Shown: piece by piece, positions 45,063 to 55,168 of the stretch
Layout: every line of letters starts with the position of its first letter
Numbering within the stretch: the first letter of the stretch is position 1
Source of the DNA: Streptomyces griseorubiginosus
GTDB lineage: Bacteria > Actinomycetota > Actinomycetes > Streptomycetales > Streptomycetaceae
Direction: 5' to 3'
Length of the DNA: 64,000 bases
NCBI RefSeq assembly: GCF_001514195.1
Contig: NZ_KQ948735.1
Span: forward strand, 609,413 to 673,412
Translations under genes and position numbers: made by a program
Notes under the pieces: model-generated
Seen by the model: the letters and a program-made list of their open reading frames with translations, nothing else
What the model was told of the DNA's origin: nothing
Databases searched by the model: none

Positions 45063-45121
45063 ACGAGGTCCACGGCGGGCTCCGCCACGGGTTCACGACG
45101 AGGTCCACGGCGGGCTCCGCC
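45063..45121. repeat. 25-base direct repeat
   Basis: Two exact copies of ACGAGGTCCACGGCGGGCTC-CGCCA at 45063-45087 and 45097-45121, 34 bases apart, between the convergent PNPOx-like and STAND genes. No terminator-like hairpin was identified there. Confidence 0.75.
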
Positions 45122-45167
45122 AGGAGGTCCGCCGCGGGTCCGGGAGCCGCCGCTCCAGCCCGTCCCC

Positions 45168-47444
45168 TCAGTCGGCACCCCCCAGCTCTGCGATCTCCGC
45201 CGCCGTCCGCTCCGCGGACAGCACGTCACCCACCGACAGGAACAACCCGTGCGCCCGGCCCAGATGCTCGCGCGCCTCCGTGAGCTCGCCGCAGTGGCGC
45301 AGGGCCGTGGCGAGGCCCGTGAGGGACTGGGCCTGGAGGCGGTCGAGGCCGCCGTGGGAGAGGGGCGTGGTGACGGCACGGTAGGCCGCCACCGCCTCGG
45401 GCCAGCGCTCCAGGGCCAGCAGGTCGCTCGCTATCTCGTACCGGAGCAGGGCCTCGACGTACGCGTCCAGGCCCGGTACGTCCCCCACGGAGGTGCCGAG
45501 CAGCGCCCGGTGCAGGGTCAACGCCTCCGCCGCGCGGCCGGATTCACGCAGCGCCTTGCCGAGGACCCGCTGGGAGACCGCCTTGCCCGCCGAGTCGCCG
45601 GTCTTCTCGAACAGCCGGGTGGCCCGCGCCGCCGCCTCCGCCGCCTCCGCGGGCCGGGACAGCCCCATACAGGCCCCGCTGATGTACGACCACGACCAGG
45701 CCTGCTGACCGAGGTCACCGGTCTCCGAAGCCAACTCCAGTGCCTGTCGGGCCAGTTGCTCGGCCCGCTCGTACTGGGAGGCGCCCACCGAGTGGGCCCA
45801 GGCGAGACAGTTGAGCTGGTGGGCCTCGGCCGCCCGGTCCCCGAGGGCGGCCGCGGACCGGGCGCCGTACGAGAAGAGGGTCCGCCACTCCGGCCACTGG
45901 CCCCAGCGGTCGGAGAACCAGTACAGGGTGCGCGAGACATGCAGGATCTCCGCGTGCCGGTCCGCCGCGAACAGCACCGGCAGGGCGCCCGCCCAGTTCG
46001 CGCGTTCGGCCGTCAGCCACTCCTCCGCCGCCTGCGCGGACCGGGGCGTGAAGGCCGGGACCTCGCCCGGCCACGGCTGCGGCGCACCCGGCGCCTCGAA
46101 CCGGCGGCCCGCCGCCGAGGCCGACCGCAACAGCCAGTCCGCCATCCGCAGCCGCACCTCCCGGACCACCGACTCCGGCTCCTCGGCGTCCAGTTGCTCC
46201 CGCGCGAAGAGCCGTACGAGATCGTGCAGGGCGTACCGCCCGGGTACCGTCTCCTCCAGCAGGCCCCGGTCGACCAGCAGGTCCAGGGAGTCCTCGGTGG
46301 CCGACAACTCCTCACCGGTCAGCACCGAGGCGAGTTCGGGGCCGGTGTCATGGCCCGGGACCAGGGCGAGTCGGCGCAGCAACCGCCGGTGCTCGTCGGT
46401 GAGTTGGCCCCAGGAGAGGGCGAGTGCGCTGCGCACGGCGAGGTCGCCCGCCACCAGCCCGCTCAACCGGCGCTCCTCGTCGGCGAGTTGCTCCACCAGG
46501 CGGGCCGGGGTCCAACTCGGGCGGCTGGAGAGGCGGTTGCCGACGATCCGCAGGGCCAGCGGGAGATGGCCGCACAGCTCGGTCAGCCGGGTGATCGCCT
46601 CGGACTGGCCGTCGGTGCGCGGGGCGCCGAGGATCCGCTCCAGGAGCCGCGCCGACTCCCCGCCGCTGAGTCCGCCGAGCCTGATCCGCCGTACGCCTTC
46701 GAGGCCGGCCAGCGGCCGTCTGCTGGTGACCAGCACGAAACTGCCCTCGGCGTCCGGCAGCAGCGGCCGGGTGAGCGCCTCGTCGGCCGCGTCGTCGAGG
46801 ACGATCAGCGCCCGCCGGCCGGCGAGCGTGGTCCGGTACAGCGCCTCGCGGGCGACCGGGTCCACCGGGATCCGGTCGGGCGGCTGGCCGAGCGCGGTGA
46901 GCAGCAGGACCAGCGCCTCGGCGGGCGGCAGCGGGGCCTCGCTCATCCCGTGCAGCTGGACGCAGACGCTGCCGTCCGGGAAGGCGCCGCTCAGCCGCCG
47001 TACCGCCTCCGCGGCCAGGGTCGTCTTGCCCTGCCCGCCCGGCCCGAACAGGATCGCGGCCCGCGTGCGGGTGCCGGTGGCGAGCGCCTCCAGGTCCGCC
47101 AGTTCCTGCCGCCGGCCGGTGAAGTCCGGGACGGTCCGCAGGAGGTACGGCGGGGCCGGCGCCGCCGCGCGCTCCCGGCCGGTGTCGGCCAGCCGCTGGA
47201 GGCGCTCACGCTGCTCGGCGTCGAGGAGGAGGGCGCCGGCGAGTGCCTCGACGGTACGGCGCTGCGGGCCACGGCTGCGGCCGCGCTCCAGGTCACCGAG
47301 GGCGCGCACACTCACCCCGGACGCCTCGGACAGCTCCTCCAGGGTCAGCCGGGCGGCCCGGCGCAGGGAGCGCAGCATCACACCGAAAGCGGTGCCGCCC
47401 TGGGGCACCTCGGACTGCGGGACTTCGGGAACATGACTGGTCAT
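45168..47444 (-). CDS. XRE-NB-ARC-TPR (STAND) transcriptional regulator
   Basis: 758 aa. HTH at about residues 20-70 (LRRAARLTLEELSEASGVSVRALGDLERGRSRGP), NB-ARC ATPase with Walker A GPGGQGKTTLAAEAVRRL (about 138-155), Walker B ALIVLDDAADE (about 218), GHLPLALRIVG (GxP motif), winged helix, then TPR-like repeats (about 500-750). Resembles AfsR-type regulators without the SARP domain. ATG 47444 lies next to the transcription start region; no strong ribosome-binding site. Confidence 0.9.
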   Translation of the reverse strand: MTSHVPEVPQSEVPQGGTAFGVMLRSLRRAARLTLEELSEASGVSVRALGDLERGRSRGPQRRTVEALAGALLLDAEQRERLQRLADTGRERAAAPAPPYLLRTVPDFTGRRQELADLEALATGTRTRAAILFGPGGQGKTTLAAEAVRRLSGAFPDGSVCVQLHGMSEAPLPPAEALVLLLTALGQPPDRIPVDPVAREALYRTTLAGRRALIVLDDAADEALTRPLLPDAEGSFVLVTSRRPLAGLEGVRRIRLGGLSGGESARLLERILGAPRTDGQSEAITRLTELCGHLPLALRIVGNRLSSRPSWTPARLVEQLADEERRLSGLVAGDLAVRSALALSWGQLTDEHRRLLRRLALVPGHDTGPELASVLTGEELSATEDSLDLLVDRGLLEETVPGRYALHDLVRLFAREQLDAEEPESVVREVRLRMADWLLRSASAAGRRFEAPGAPQPWPGEVPAFTPRSAQAAEEWLTAERANWAGALPVLFAADRHAEILHVSRTLYWFSDRWGQWPEWRTLFSYGARSAAALGDRAAEAHQLNCLAWAHSVGASQYERAEQLARQALELASETGDLGQQAWSWSYISGACMGLSRPAEAAEAAARATRLFEKTGDSAGKAVSQRVLGKALRESGRAAEALTLHRALLGTSVGDVPGLDAYVEALLRYEIASDLLALERWPEAVAAYRAVTTPLSHGGLDRLQAQSLTGLATALRHCGELTEAREHLGRAHGLFLSVGDVLSAERTAAEIAELGGAD

Positions 47445-47497
47445 CACGACAATTAGAACAAGCGCGCGCTACTTCCGCCTGCACTTCTGCCTGGTGA

Positions 47498-48382
<885 letters not shown>

Positions 48383-48387
48383 GCGGG

Positions 48388-49086
48388 CTACTCGCGCCCC
48401 GAGGCGGCCACCGCCAGCACGGCCACCAGCCCTGCCGCGATCGCCAGCGGCAGGGCCAGGCCTTGGTGGAGCACCAGCCACGCGCCCGCCCCGGCCCCGA
48501 CGACCATCGCGACCACCGATGCCGTACGGCGCGGGGAGCGGGTGCCGGGGCCGCCGCCCGCGCGCGAGTCGGCGGCGAGTCCGGTCAACGTCATGGTCAG
48601 CACGGTCGTCGTCAGGTCAGGGATGCCGAGCCTGCGGACCGTGGCGTTGCGCAGGCCCATCGCGAAGGCCGTGACCGCGATCAGGGTGTAGGCGGTGGCC
48701 GTGGCGCCGGGCGCGGCGTACGCGACCACGGCCGAGACGCCCAGCAGGACCGCCTCGGCGGCGAGCGTGAGCCGGGCCCAGGTGCGCCGGGAGCCGGAGC
48801 CGAGCCGTACGGCGACCCGGCCGCCCGCCATCGCGCCCACGACGAAGGACCCGAGCGAGGTCAGGGTGTGCGCCACCGAGAAGCCGGGGGCGCCGGCCGC
48901 CGCGAACCCGAGCACGACGACGTTGCCGGTCATGTTCGCGGTGAAGACGTGCTCCAGGCCCAGATAGCTGACCGCGTCGATCAGCCCGCTGACCACCGTC
49001 AGGCCCAGCAGCACGGGCACCAGCCGCAGTCCGCGCGCCTCGGGGTCGTCGGCCGGCTTCGTGCCGGTGCCGCTCTGTTCGCTCAT
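48388..49086 (-). CDS. DUF1275 (YoaK) family membrane protein
   Basis: 232 aa, six membrane segments. GLTVVSGLIDAVSYLGLEHVFTANMTGNVVVLGFAAAG (about residues 28-65) is the family signature, and MGLRNATVRRLGIPDLTTTVLTMTLTGLAAD (about 141-171) is the second half. ATG 49086 has CCGGAGA upstream. Function unknown (possible transporter). Confidence 0.9.
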   Translation of the reverse strand: MSEQSGTGTKPADDPEARGLRLVPVLLGLTVVSGLIDAVSYLGLEHVFTANMTGNVVVLGFAAAGAPGFSVAHTLTSLGSFVVGAMAGGRVAVRLGSGSRRTWARLTLAAEAVLLGVSAVVAYAAPGATATAYTLIAVTAFAMGLRNATVRRLGIPDLTTTVLTMTLTGLAADSRAGGGPGTRSPRRTASVVAMVVGAGAGAWLVLHQGLALPLAIAAGLVAVLAVAASGRE

Positions 49087-49190
49087 CGGGTCTCCGGGCA
49101 GCCGGACGGTCGGGGTGCACCCAAGTCCACCACGGAAGCGGGGGACTCTCGGATGCCGGGGTGTGCGGCGCGTCCGTAGCGTCGACGGGC

Positions 49191-50441
49191 ATGAGGGATG
49201 ACACGCGGAAAGACAAGGGAAAAGGGGCGGGCCGGCGGACCCGCAGGGCACTCGCCGCGGCCGCGGCCCTGATGCTGGCCGGGCTCGTCGTGGCCCCGGT
49301 GGCGGTCGCCGCGGACGGACGGGCGCGGCCGGCGCCGCGCGGTGGGCTGCTGTCCGTCACGCCGGTCGCCGACCGGGACGCCGGGCAGGTCAGGGCGTTC
49401 CTGACGGGGCGGGACGTTGACGCCGACGTGGTGCGGTACGGCGTACGGGCGTACCGGCTGACCTACCGGACCGTCGACCCGCACGGGGCGCCCACCACGG
49501 CGACCGGTCTGCTGACGCTGCCGACGGGCGGCCCGCGCCGCCTCGACCTGGTCTCCGACACCCACGGCACGATGGTCGACCGCGACTACGCGCCTTCGGT
49601 GAGCGAGGACTTCGGGCGCATACCGTCGTATCTGAACGCGAGCGCGGGGCGCGCGGTCGCCGCCCCCGACTACCTCGGCCTCGGCGAAGGGCCGGGGCCG
49701 CACCCGTACATGGACACCGCCTCGTCCGTGACCACCTCCGTCGACATGCTGCGGGCCGCCCGGACCGCCGCGGACCGGCTCGGCCGCCCGCTCACCGGGG
49801 ACCTGTACGTGACGGGGTTCTCCCAGGGCGGCCAGGTGGCGATGGCGCTGGGGAAGGCGCTGGACGGGGGCGCCGACCGGCACTTCCGGCTCAGGGCGCT
49901 CGCCCCGGTCAGCGGCCCGTACGACCTGGAGGGCCAGGAGATGCCCGCGCTGTTCGACGGCCGGGTCAACGACGTCAGCGGGGTCCTGTACACCGCGTAC
50001 TGGCTGGTCGCGCAGAACCGTCTGCACCCGCTCTACAAGGACCCCTCCGAGGCGTTCCGCGCGCCCTGGGCGAGCCGGGTCGAGCGTCTCCTCGACGGCG
50101 GCCACGAGCAGGAGGACGTCGTCAGGGGACTCGCCCCCTCGGTGCGGAAGCTGCTCACGCCTGCCTTCCACGAGCGGCTGCGGCACCCGTCCGGCGCGGT
50201 GCTGGACGCGATGCGCGCCGCCGACCACACGTGCGACTGGAAGCCGGAGGTGCCGGTGCGGCTGTACGCCGCGGCCGGGGACACCGACGTGCCCCTCGCC
50301 AACACCCGGACATGCGCCCGCACCCTCGCAGGTCAGGGAGCGAGGGTGCGGGTGGTCGATCAGGGGGCCGTGGACCACTTCGGGTCGGTCGTGGTGTCGG
50401 CCCCGCAGGTGGTGCGGTTCTTCGACGGGGTACGGCGGTGA
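49191..50441 (+). CDS. Secreted alpha/beta hydrolase (lipase family)
   Basis: 416 aa. Twin-arginine-like N-terminus RRTRRALAAAAALMLAGLVVAPVAVAAD (about residues 15-42) as signal peptide. VTGFSQGGQVAMALGKAL (Ser about 203), AAAGDTDVPLANTRTCA (Asp about 365) and AVDHFGSV (His) form the triad. Similar to LIP-type secretory lipases/esterases. Convergent with the transglycosylase. Confidence 0.87.
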   Translation: MRDDTRKDKGKGAGRRTRRALAAAAALMLAGLVVAPVAVAADGRARPAPRGGLLSVTPVADRDAGQVRAFLTGRDVDADVVRYGVRAYRLTYRTVDPHGAPTTATGLLTLPTGGPRRLDLVSDTHGTMVDRDYAPSVSEDFGRIPSYLNASAGRAVAAPDYLGLGEGPGPHPYMDTASSVTTSVDMLRAARTAADRLGRPLTGDLYVTGFSQGGQVAMALGKALDGGADRHFRLRALAPVSGPYDLEGQEMPALFDGRVNDVSGVLYTAYWLVAQNRLHPLYKDPSEAFRAPWASRVERLLDGGHEQEDVVRGLAPSVRKLLTPAFHERLRHPSGAVLDAMRAADHTCDWKPEVPVRLYAAAGDTDVPLANTRTCARTLAGQGARVRVVDQGAVDHFGSVVVSAPQVVRFFDGVRR

Positions 50442-50487
50442 GCCTGCCGGTGTTTTCCGGCTCTACGGCGGTGCCGGGCGCGTCGGC

Positions 50488-50907
50488 TCAGTACCAGCCA
50501 TTGGCCTGCCAGAAGGCCCAGGCGCCGGTCGGGCTGCCGTAGCGGGAGTTCATGTAGTCGAGACCCCACTTGATCTGGGTCTTGGGGTTGGTCTTCCAGT
50601 CGGAGCCGGCGGAGGCCATCTTGGAGCCGGGGAGGGCCTGGACCAGACCGTAGGCACCGGAGGAGGAGTTCGTCGCGTTGACGTTCCAGCCGCTCTCGTG
50701 CTCCACGATCTTGCTGAAGGCCGCGTACTGGGCGGCGTTCGGGATCAGCTGGTGCGCGATGGCCTTGGCCTGGGCGGAGGAGCTGGTCGTGGCCGCATGG
50801 GCCGGCGCCGCGGTCAGGACCAGGCCGGCGGTGGCGGCGGCCATCGCGGCGGTGGTGATGGCCTTCTTCGGGGAAGCGATGCGGCGGGCGATGCGGGAGA
50901 CGGACAC
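50488..50907 (-). CDS. Secreted lytic transglycosylase-like (SLT) protein
   Basis: 139 aa. Signal peptide about 1-38 (SVSRIARRIASPKKAITTAAMAA...APAHA). SLT-like fold: AAQYAAFSKIVEHESGWNVNATNSSSGAYGLVQALPGSKMA (catalytic Glu in VEHESGW) and QIKWGLDYMNSRYGSPTGAWAFW. Very short single-domain member common in actinobacteria. GTG start after AAAAGG. Acts on peptidoglycan. Confidence 0.9.
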   Translation of the reverse strand: MSVSRIARRIASPKKAITTAAMAAATAGLVLTAAPAHAATTSSSAQAKAIAHQLIPNAAQYAAFSKIVEHESGWNVNATNSSSGAYGLVQALPGSKMASAGSDWKTNPKTQIKWGLDYMNSRYGSPTGAWAFWQANGWY

Positions 50908-51192
50908 GGAGAACCTTTTCTTCGGGGACGGTGGCGTCGCTCGCGGTCCCGGGGGACATGCGTCGGCGCCGAGGCCCGTGGGCTTGTCGGCGCCGTGCGA
51001 CGTCGTCCACAGAAACAGGTTCGAAAGTCGTCCGCAAAGACCCCTTTTACTAGTGGTGGTCGAATCGCCGGGAATGACCGCCTGTGTGATCCGGCTCGCA
51101 AAGCGCAGGTCAGAGGGGATGCGTCATGGGCGTTATGTCCGGTATTCACCTACTGTTCCGCTTAGTAAGTGAGCTGCGTCATGTGGGGCGCT
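50908..51192. other. Long 5' region of the transglycosylase gene, no gene
   Basis: 285 bases between the divergent-facing 51193 and 50907 ends. A GGCGCCGAC pair around 50965-50995 can form a hairpin in the transglycosylase leader (minus strand), and an AT-richer stretch lies at about 51010-51060 as probable promoter. I looked for a ydaO (c-di-AMP) motif, common before streptomycete wall hydrolases, and did not find one. Confidence 0.4.
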
Positions 51193-52062
51193 TCACCGCT
51201 CGGGCCCCTCGAATGTGACCTGGGCCTCGAAGGCGGCCCGGCGGGTGGCCCGGCGCAGCCCCCTGAGGAGGGCCGGGCCGATGGTCAGTGTCAGGACGAC
51301 GGTGACCAGGGCCCGGCCCAGGTCCCAGCCGAGCGAGGTGGCCAGGCAGTACGCGACGAAGCGGGCCAGGTTGGCGGGGACGCCGGCGTGCGGGTCGAAG
51401 GCGATGTTCGAGGCGAGGGCGCCCATGAAGGGCCAGCCGGCCATGTTCATGGCGGTGCCGTAGGCGAAAGCGGCGAAAAAGCCGTACACGGCCAGGATCC
51501 CGACCTCGGCGCGGCCCGGGGCGCGGGCGGGCACCGGCAGCAGGCCCGCACCCATCGTGAACCAGCCCATCGCCAGCATCTGGAACGGCATCCACGGGCC
51601 GACCCCGCCGGTGAGCAGGGCGGACGCGAACATCGTGACGTTGCCGAGCACGAAGCCGAAGCCGGGGCCGAGGACCCGGCCGCTGAGCACCATCAGGAAG
51701 AACATCGGCTCGATACCGGCGGTGCCCGCGCCGACGGGCCTGAGGGCGGCCCCGGTCGCGGCGAGCACGCCGAGCATCGCCACGGCCTTGGGGCCCAGGC
51801 CCGACTCTGCGATCGCCGCCGCGACCACCGCGACGAGGAGCACGAGCAGTCCGGCGAAGAGCCAGGGGGCGTCCTGGGTGTGGCTGCCGACCTGCGAGTC
51901 GGGCGGGGCGAGGAAGGGCCAGCCGAAGGCCGCGACGCCCACGGCGCTGACGAGGGCGAGGGTGAGGAGGGAGCGGGGGCCGAGGTGGACGGCACGGGGT
52001 GTGCGAGACATGCCGGGGGTCGGGTTCGCGGCAGGGCCTTTCCCGCCTGGAGCCCGGGTCAT
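51193..52062 (-). CDS. ECF transporter S component (B12-type)
   Basis: 289 aa, six to seven hydrophobic segments (ALVSAVGVAAFGWPFLA; LFAGLLVLLVAVVAAAIAE; FFLMVLSGRVLGPGFGFVLGNVTMFASALLTGGVGPWMPFQMLAMGW; LAVYGFFAAFAYGTAMNMAGWPF). ECF S subunits bind the vitamin in the membrane. The ATG overlaps the stop of the ATPase (ATGA). The operon-leading cobalamin riboswitch assigns vitamin B12 or a precursor as the likely substrate. Confidence 0.85.
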   Translation of the reverse strand: MTRAPGGKGPAANPTPGMSRTPRAVHLGPRSLLTLALVSAVGVAAFGWPFLAPPDSQVGSHTQDAPWLFAGLLVLLVAVVAAAIAESGLGPKAVAMLGVLAATGAALRPVGAGTAGIEPMFFLMVLSGRVLGPGFGFVLGNVTMFASALLTGGVGPWMPFQMLAMGWFTMGAGLLPVPARAPGRAEVGILAVYGFFAAFAYGTAMNMAGWPFMGALASNIAFDPHAGVPANLARFVAYCLATSLGWDLGRALVTVVLTLTIGPALLRGLRRATRRAAFEAQVTFEGPER

Positions 52063-53789
52063 GACAGGGCCTTCCGTACCTGGGCCACCGTGAGCCAGCG
52101 CTGCGGGGCGAGGATCTTGCTGACCTGAGGGGCGAAGGACGGCGAGGACGTGATGACCTCCGCCGCCGGACCGTCGGCGATCACCTCGCCCTCGGCCAGC
52201 AGGATCACCCGGTGGGCGAGCTCGGCGGCGAGTTCCACGTCATGGGTGGCCAGCATGATCGCGTGGCCGGCGGCGGCCAGGTCCGTCAGCAGGCCGACCA
52301 GGCGGGCCTTGGCCGCGTAGTCCAGGCCGCGGGTCGGCTCGTCCAGGAGCAGCAGGGGCGGGCGGGCGGTCAGGACGACGGCGAGGGCGAGGGCGAGACG
52401 CTGGCCCTCGGAGAGGTCCCGGGGGTGGGTGTCGTCGCTCACACCCGGGAGCAGGTCGGTCACCAGGGCACGGCAGGTGCCGGGGGCCGCGGCGGCGTCC
52501 TTGTCGGCGGCCCGGCACTCGGCGGCGACTGTGTCGGCGTAGAGGAGGTCCCGGGGTTCCTGCGGGACGAGGCCGACTCGGCGGACGAGGTCCCGGGGCG
52601 GGGTGCGGTGCGGCGGGGCGCCGCCCACCTGGACCGTGCCGGTGCTCGGTGCCACGAGCCCTACGAGGGTGTTGAGGAGGGTGGACTTCCCGGCGCCGTT
52701 GCGGCCCATGAGGGCGATGGTCTCGCCGGGGCGGACGGTGAGGTCGATGTGGCGCAGGGCATGGACGTGGGCTCGGCGGACGGAGAGGGCTGTGACGTCG
52801 GCGATGTGAACGGTCGCGGGCGGGGTGGGGCGGGTGCGGAACGCCCGCCTTCGGCGGGGCGTTCCGGGGTTCCCACCCGCACCACCCGTTTCGGTCTCGT
52901 GGTCGGGTGCGGGTGGCCCCTGTGGGGCGGGGCCGCCGTCGGCGGCTGCGGGTGCGTTGTCTTTCGGTATCCGTCCGGCCAGTTGGTCCCTCAGGTCCCC
53001 CGCCCTGCGGCGGGCGTCCCGCACTGTCAGCGGCAGGGGGTCCCAGCCCGCCAGTCGGCCCAGGTCCACCACCGGCGGGTACACCGGGGACTCGGCCATC
53101 ATCTCTGCCGGGGTGCCCATGCGCAGGCGGGCGCCCGGGGCCGGGAGGAGGGCGACCTGGTCGGCGTACTGGATGACGCGTTCCAGGCGGTGCTCGGCCA
53201 TGAGGACCGTGGTGCCGAGGTCGTGGACCAGGCGCTGGAGGACGGCCAGGACCTCCTCGGCCGCCGCGGGGTCCAGGGCCGAGGTCGGTTCGTCCAGGAC
53301 CAGGACCTCGGGGTGCGGGGTGAGGACCGAGCCGATCGCCACCCGCTGTTGCTGGCCGCCGGAGAGGGTGGCCAGGGAGCGGTCACGGAGCGGGGCGAGG
53401 CCCAGCAGGTCGAGCGTCTCCTCCACCCGGCGGCGCATCACCGCCGGCGGCAGGCCCAACGACTCCATGCCGTATGCAAGTTCGTCCTCGACCGTGTCCG
53501 TCACGAAGTGCGACAGCGGGTCCTGGCCCACCGTGCCGACCACGTCGGCCAGTTCACGCGGCTTGTGGGTGCGGGTGTCACGGCCGGCCACCGTGACCCG
53601 GCCGCGCAGGGTGCCGCCGGTGAAGTGCGGGACCAGTCCGCTGACCGCGCCCAGGACCGTGGACTTGCCGACGCCCGACGGGCCCACGAGCAGCACCAGT
53701 TCACCTTCGGGCACCTCGAAGTCGACACCCTGGACGGTGGGTTCGGCGGCCCCGTCGTACGTCACGGAGACGTCCTCGAAGCGGATCAC
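52059..53789 (-). CDS. ECF transporter fused double ATPase (A-A')
   Basis: 576 aa, two ABC domains. First: Walker A VGPSGVGKSTVL (about residues 35-46), signature LSGGQQQRVAIG, Walker B VLVLDEPTSALD. Second: MGRNGAGKSTLL (about 365-376), DLSEGQRLALALAVVL, LLLLDEPTRGLD. The linker (about 250-330) is disordered and Pro/Gly-rich. GTG overlaps the CbiQ stop (GTGA). Energises the T/S membrane components. Confidence 0.93.
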   Translation of the reverse strand: MIRFEDVSVTYDGAAEPTVQGVDFEVPEGELVLLVGPSGVGKSTVLGAVSGLVPHFTGGTLRGRVTVAGRDTRTHKPRELADVVGTVGQDPLSHFVTDTVEDELAYGMESLGLPPAVMRRRVEETLDLLGLAPLRDRSLATLSGGQQQRVAIGSVLTPHPEVLVLDEPTSALDPAAAEEVLAVLQRLVHDLGTTVLMAEHRLERVIQYADQVALLPAPGARLRMGTPAEMMAESPVYPPVVDLGRLAGWDPLPLTVRDARRRAGDLRDQLAGRIPKDNAPAAADGGPAPQGPPAPDHETETGGAGGNPGTPRRRRAFRTRPTPPATVHIADVTALSVRRAHVHALRHIDLTVRPGETIALMGRNGAGKSTLLNTLVGLVAPSTGTVQVGGAPPHRTPPRDLVRRVGLVPQEPRDLLYADTVAAECRAADKDAAAAPGTCRALVTDLLPGVSDDTHPRDLSEGQRLALALAVVLTARPPLLLLDEPTRGLDYAAKARLVGLLTDLAAAGHAIMLATHDVELAAELAHRVILLAEGEVIADGPAAEVITSSPSFAPQVSKILAPQRWLTVAQVRKALS

Positions 53790-55168
53790 GGCGACGGCTC
53801 CTTGGGGGCGGGGGCGAGGAAGGCCGGCAGGAGGCCCAGCAGGACGGCCGCGGCGGGCCACAGCGGGAGGGTGGGCGCGACCAGCGGGACCACACCGGGG
53901 TTCAGGGCGGCCGGGTCGGTGACGCCCGCGACGGACATCGCCGCCGCGACGGCCGCGCCGGAACCGGCGACCAGCAGGGAACGGGCGGTCCAGCGGTCCG
54001 GCCGGTAGCGCGTGCGCGGGGTGCGGCGGCCGCCCAGACGCAGCCCCGCGAGGGCGGCGGTCAGCCCGGCGAGGAGGACGGGGAGGCCGTACGTGCCGCC
54101 TTCGGCGGTGAGCAGCCCGTACGTTCCCGCGCAGACCCCGAGCAGACCGCCGAGGGTGAGGGCCGTGGTCGTACGGCGGACGCCGGGCGGGACCTCGGCG
54201 GTGCGGCCGTAGCCGCGGGCGTCCATCGCCGCCGCGAGGGCGACCGAACGCTCCAACGCGCCCTCCAGGACCGGGAGTCCGACCTGGAGGAGGCCCCGCA
54301 GACCGGTGTCCGGGCGGCCGCGGAGACGGCGGGCGGCGCGCAGCCGCTGGACGTCGGCGATGAGGTGGGGGGCGAAGGTGAGCGCCACGACGACGGCGAC
54401 GCCGAGTTCGTACAGCGCGCCGGGGAGGGACTTGAGGAGGCGGTGCGGGTTGGCGAGGGTGTTCGCCGCGCCCACGCAAATGAGGAGCGCGGCCAGTTTC
54501 AGACCGTCGTAGAGGGCGAAGACGAGGGACTCCGCGGTCACCCTGCCGCCCAGCCGGATGCCCTGCGCCCAGTCGGGGAGGGGGAGTTCGGGCAGCGTGA
54601 CGAGGACGTGGGTGCCGGGGATCGGTGAGCCGAGGGTCACGGCGAACAGGAGGCGGACGAGGAGGACCGCGAGGGCGAGCTTGAGGAATGCGGCGTAGGA
54701 GCGGGACCAGGGGGAGGGGCGGCGGCAGGTGGCCACCACGTAGGCGGACACGGCGACGAGGAGGGCGAGGAGCAGCGGGTTGCCGGTCCGGGTGGCCGCG
54801 ACACCGAGCGAGAGGGCCCAGAGCCACCAGGCACCGGGGTGGAGGGCGACGGGGCGGGGGGTCCGGTTGGGGACGGGGCGCGAGGGCTGATTGGCGGCGA
54901 CGGGGCGAGAGGGCTGATCGGGGTCGGGGCGGGGGGTCCGGTGGGGGGCGGGGCGAGGGGGCTGGTCGGCGATCGCGGGGCGAGAGGCCTGGTCAGCGAC
55001 GACGGGGCGAGGGGGCTGGTCGGGGATGGGACCATGGGGCTGGTCGGGGTCGGGTTGCGAGGGCTCGTCGGCACCGCTGCCCGGCCGCGCGCCGATTCCT
55101 CGAAGCCTCGCGTCGGAGGACGCCCCGGTGCCGTGACCGTGGGGCGAGGGCCCGGCGTGGTCACGCAT
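53786..55168 (-). CDS. ECF transporter T component (CbiQ/EcfT family) with Pro-rich N-terminus
   Basis: 460 aa. Residues about 30-110 are a cytosolic low-complexity repeat (DQP-x-RPV, NQPSRPVP) with few hydrophobics; the membrane part follows with about five to six segments, and AAMDARGYGRTAEVPPG (about residue 320) holds the A-R-G signature of EcfT coupling helices. Overlaps the preceding gene by 8 bases. Bridges the ATPase and S unit. Confidence 0.87.
   Translation of the reverse strand: MRDHAGPSPHGHGTGASSDARLRGIGARPGSGADEPSQPDPDQPHGPIPDQPPRPVVADQASRPAIADQPPRPAPHRTPRPDPDQPSRPVAANQPSRPVPNRTPRPVALHPGAWWLWALSLGVAATRTGNPLLLALLVAVSAYVVATCRRPSPWSRSYAAFLKLALAVLLVRLLFAVTLGSPIPGTHVLVTLPELPLPDWAQGIRLGGRVTAESLVFALYDGLKLAALLICVGAANTLANPHRLLKSLPGALYELGVAVVVALTFAPHLIADVQRLRAARRLRGRPDTGLRGLLQVGLPVLEGALERSVALAAAMDARGYGRTAEVPPGVRRTTTALTLGGLLGVCAGTYGLLTAEGGTYGLPVLLAGLTAALAGLRLGGRRTPRTRYRPDRWTARSLLVAGSGAAVAAAMSVAGVTDPAALNPGVVPLVAPTLPLWPAAAVLLGLLPAFLAPAPKEPSP

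Noticed and set aside
50908..51192. c-di-AMP (ydaO) riboswitch before the transglycosylase
   Set aside because: The characteristic GGGGGACC/AGGGGTGAA elements are not present; only a GGCGCC-type hairpin is seen.
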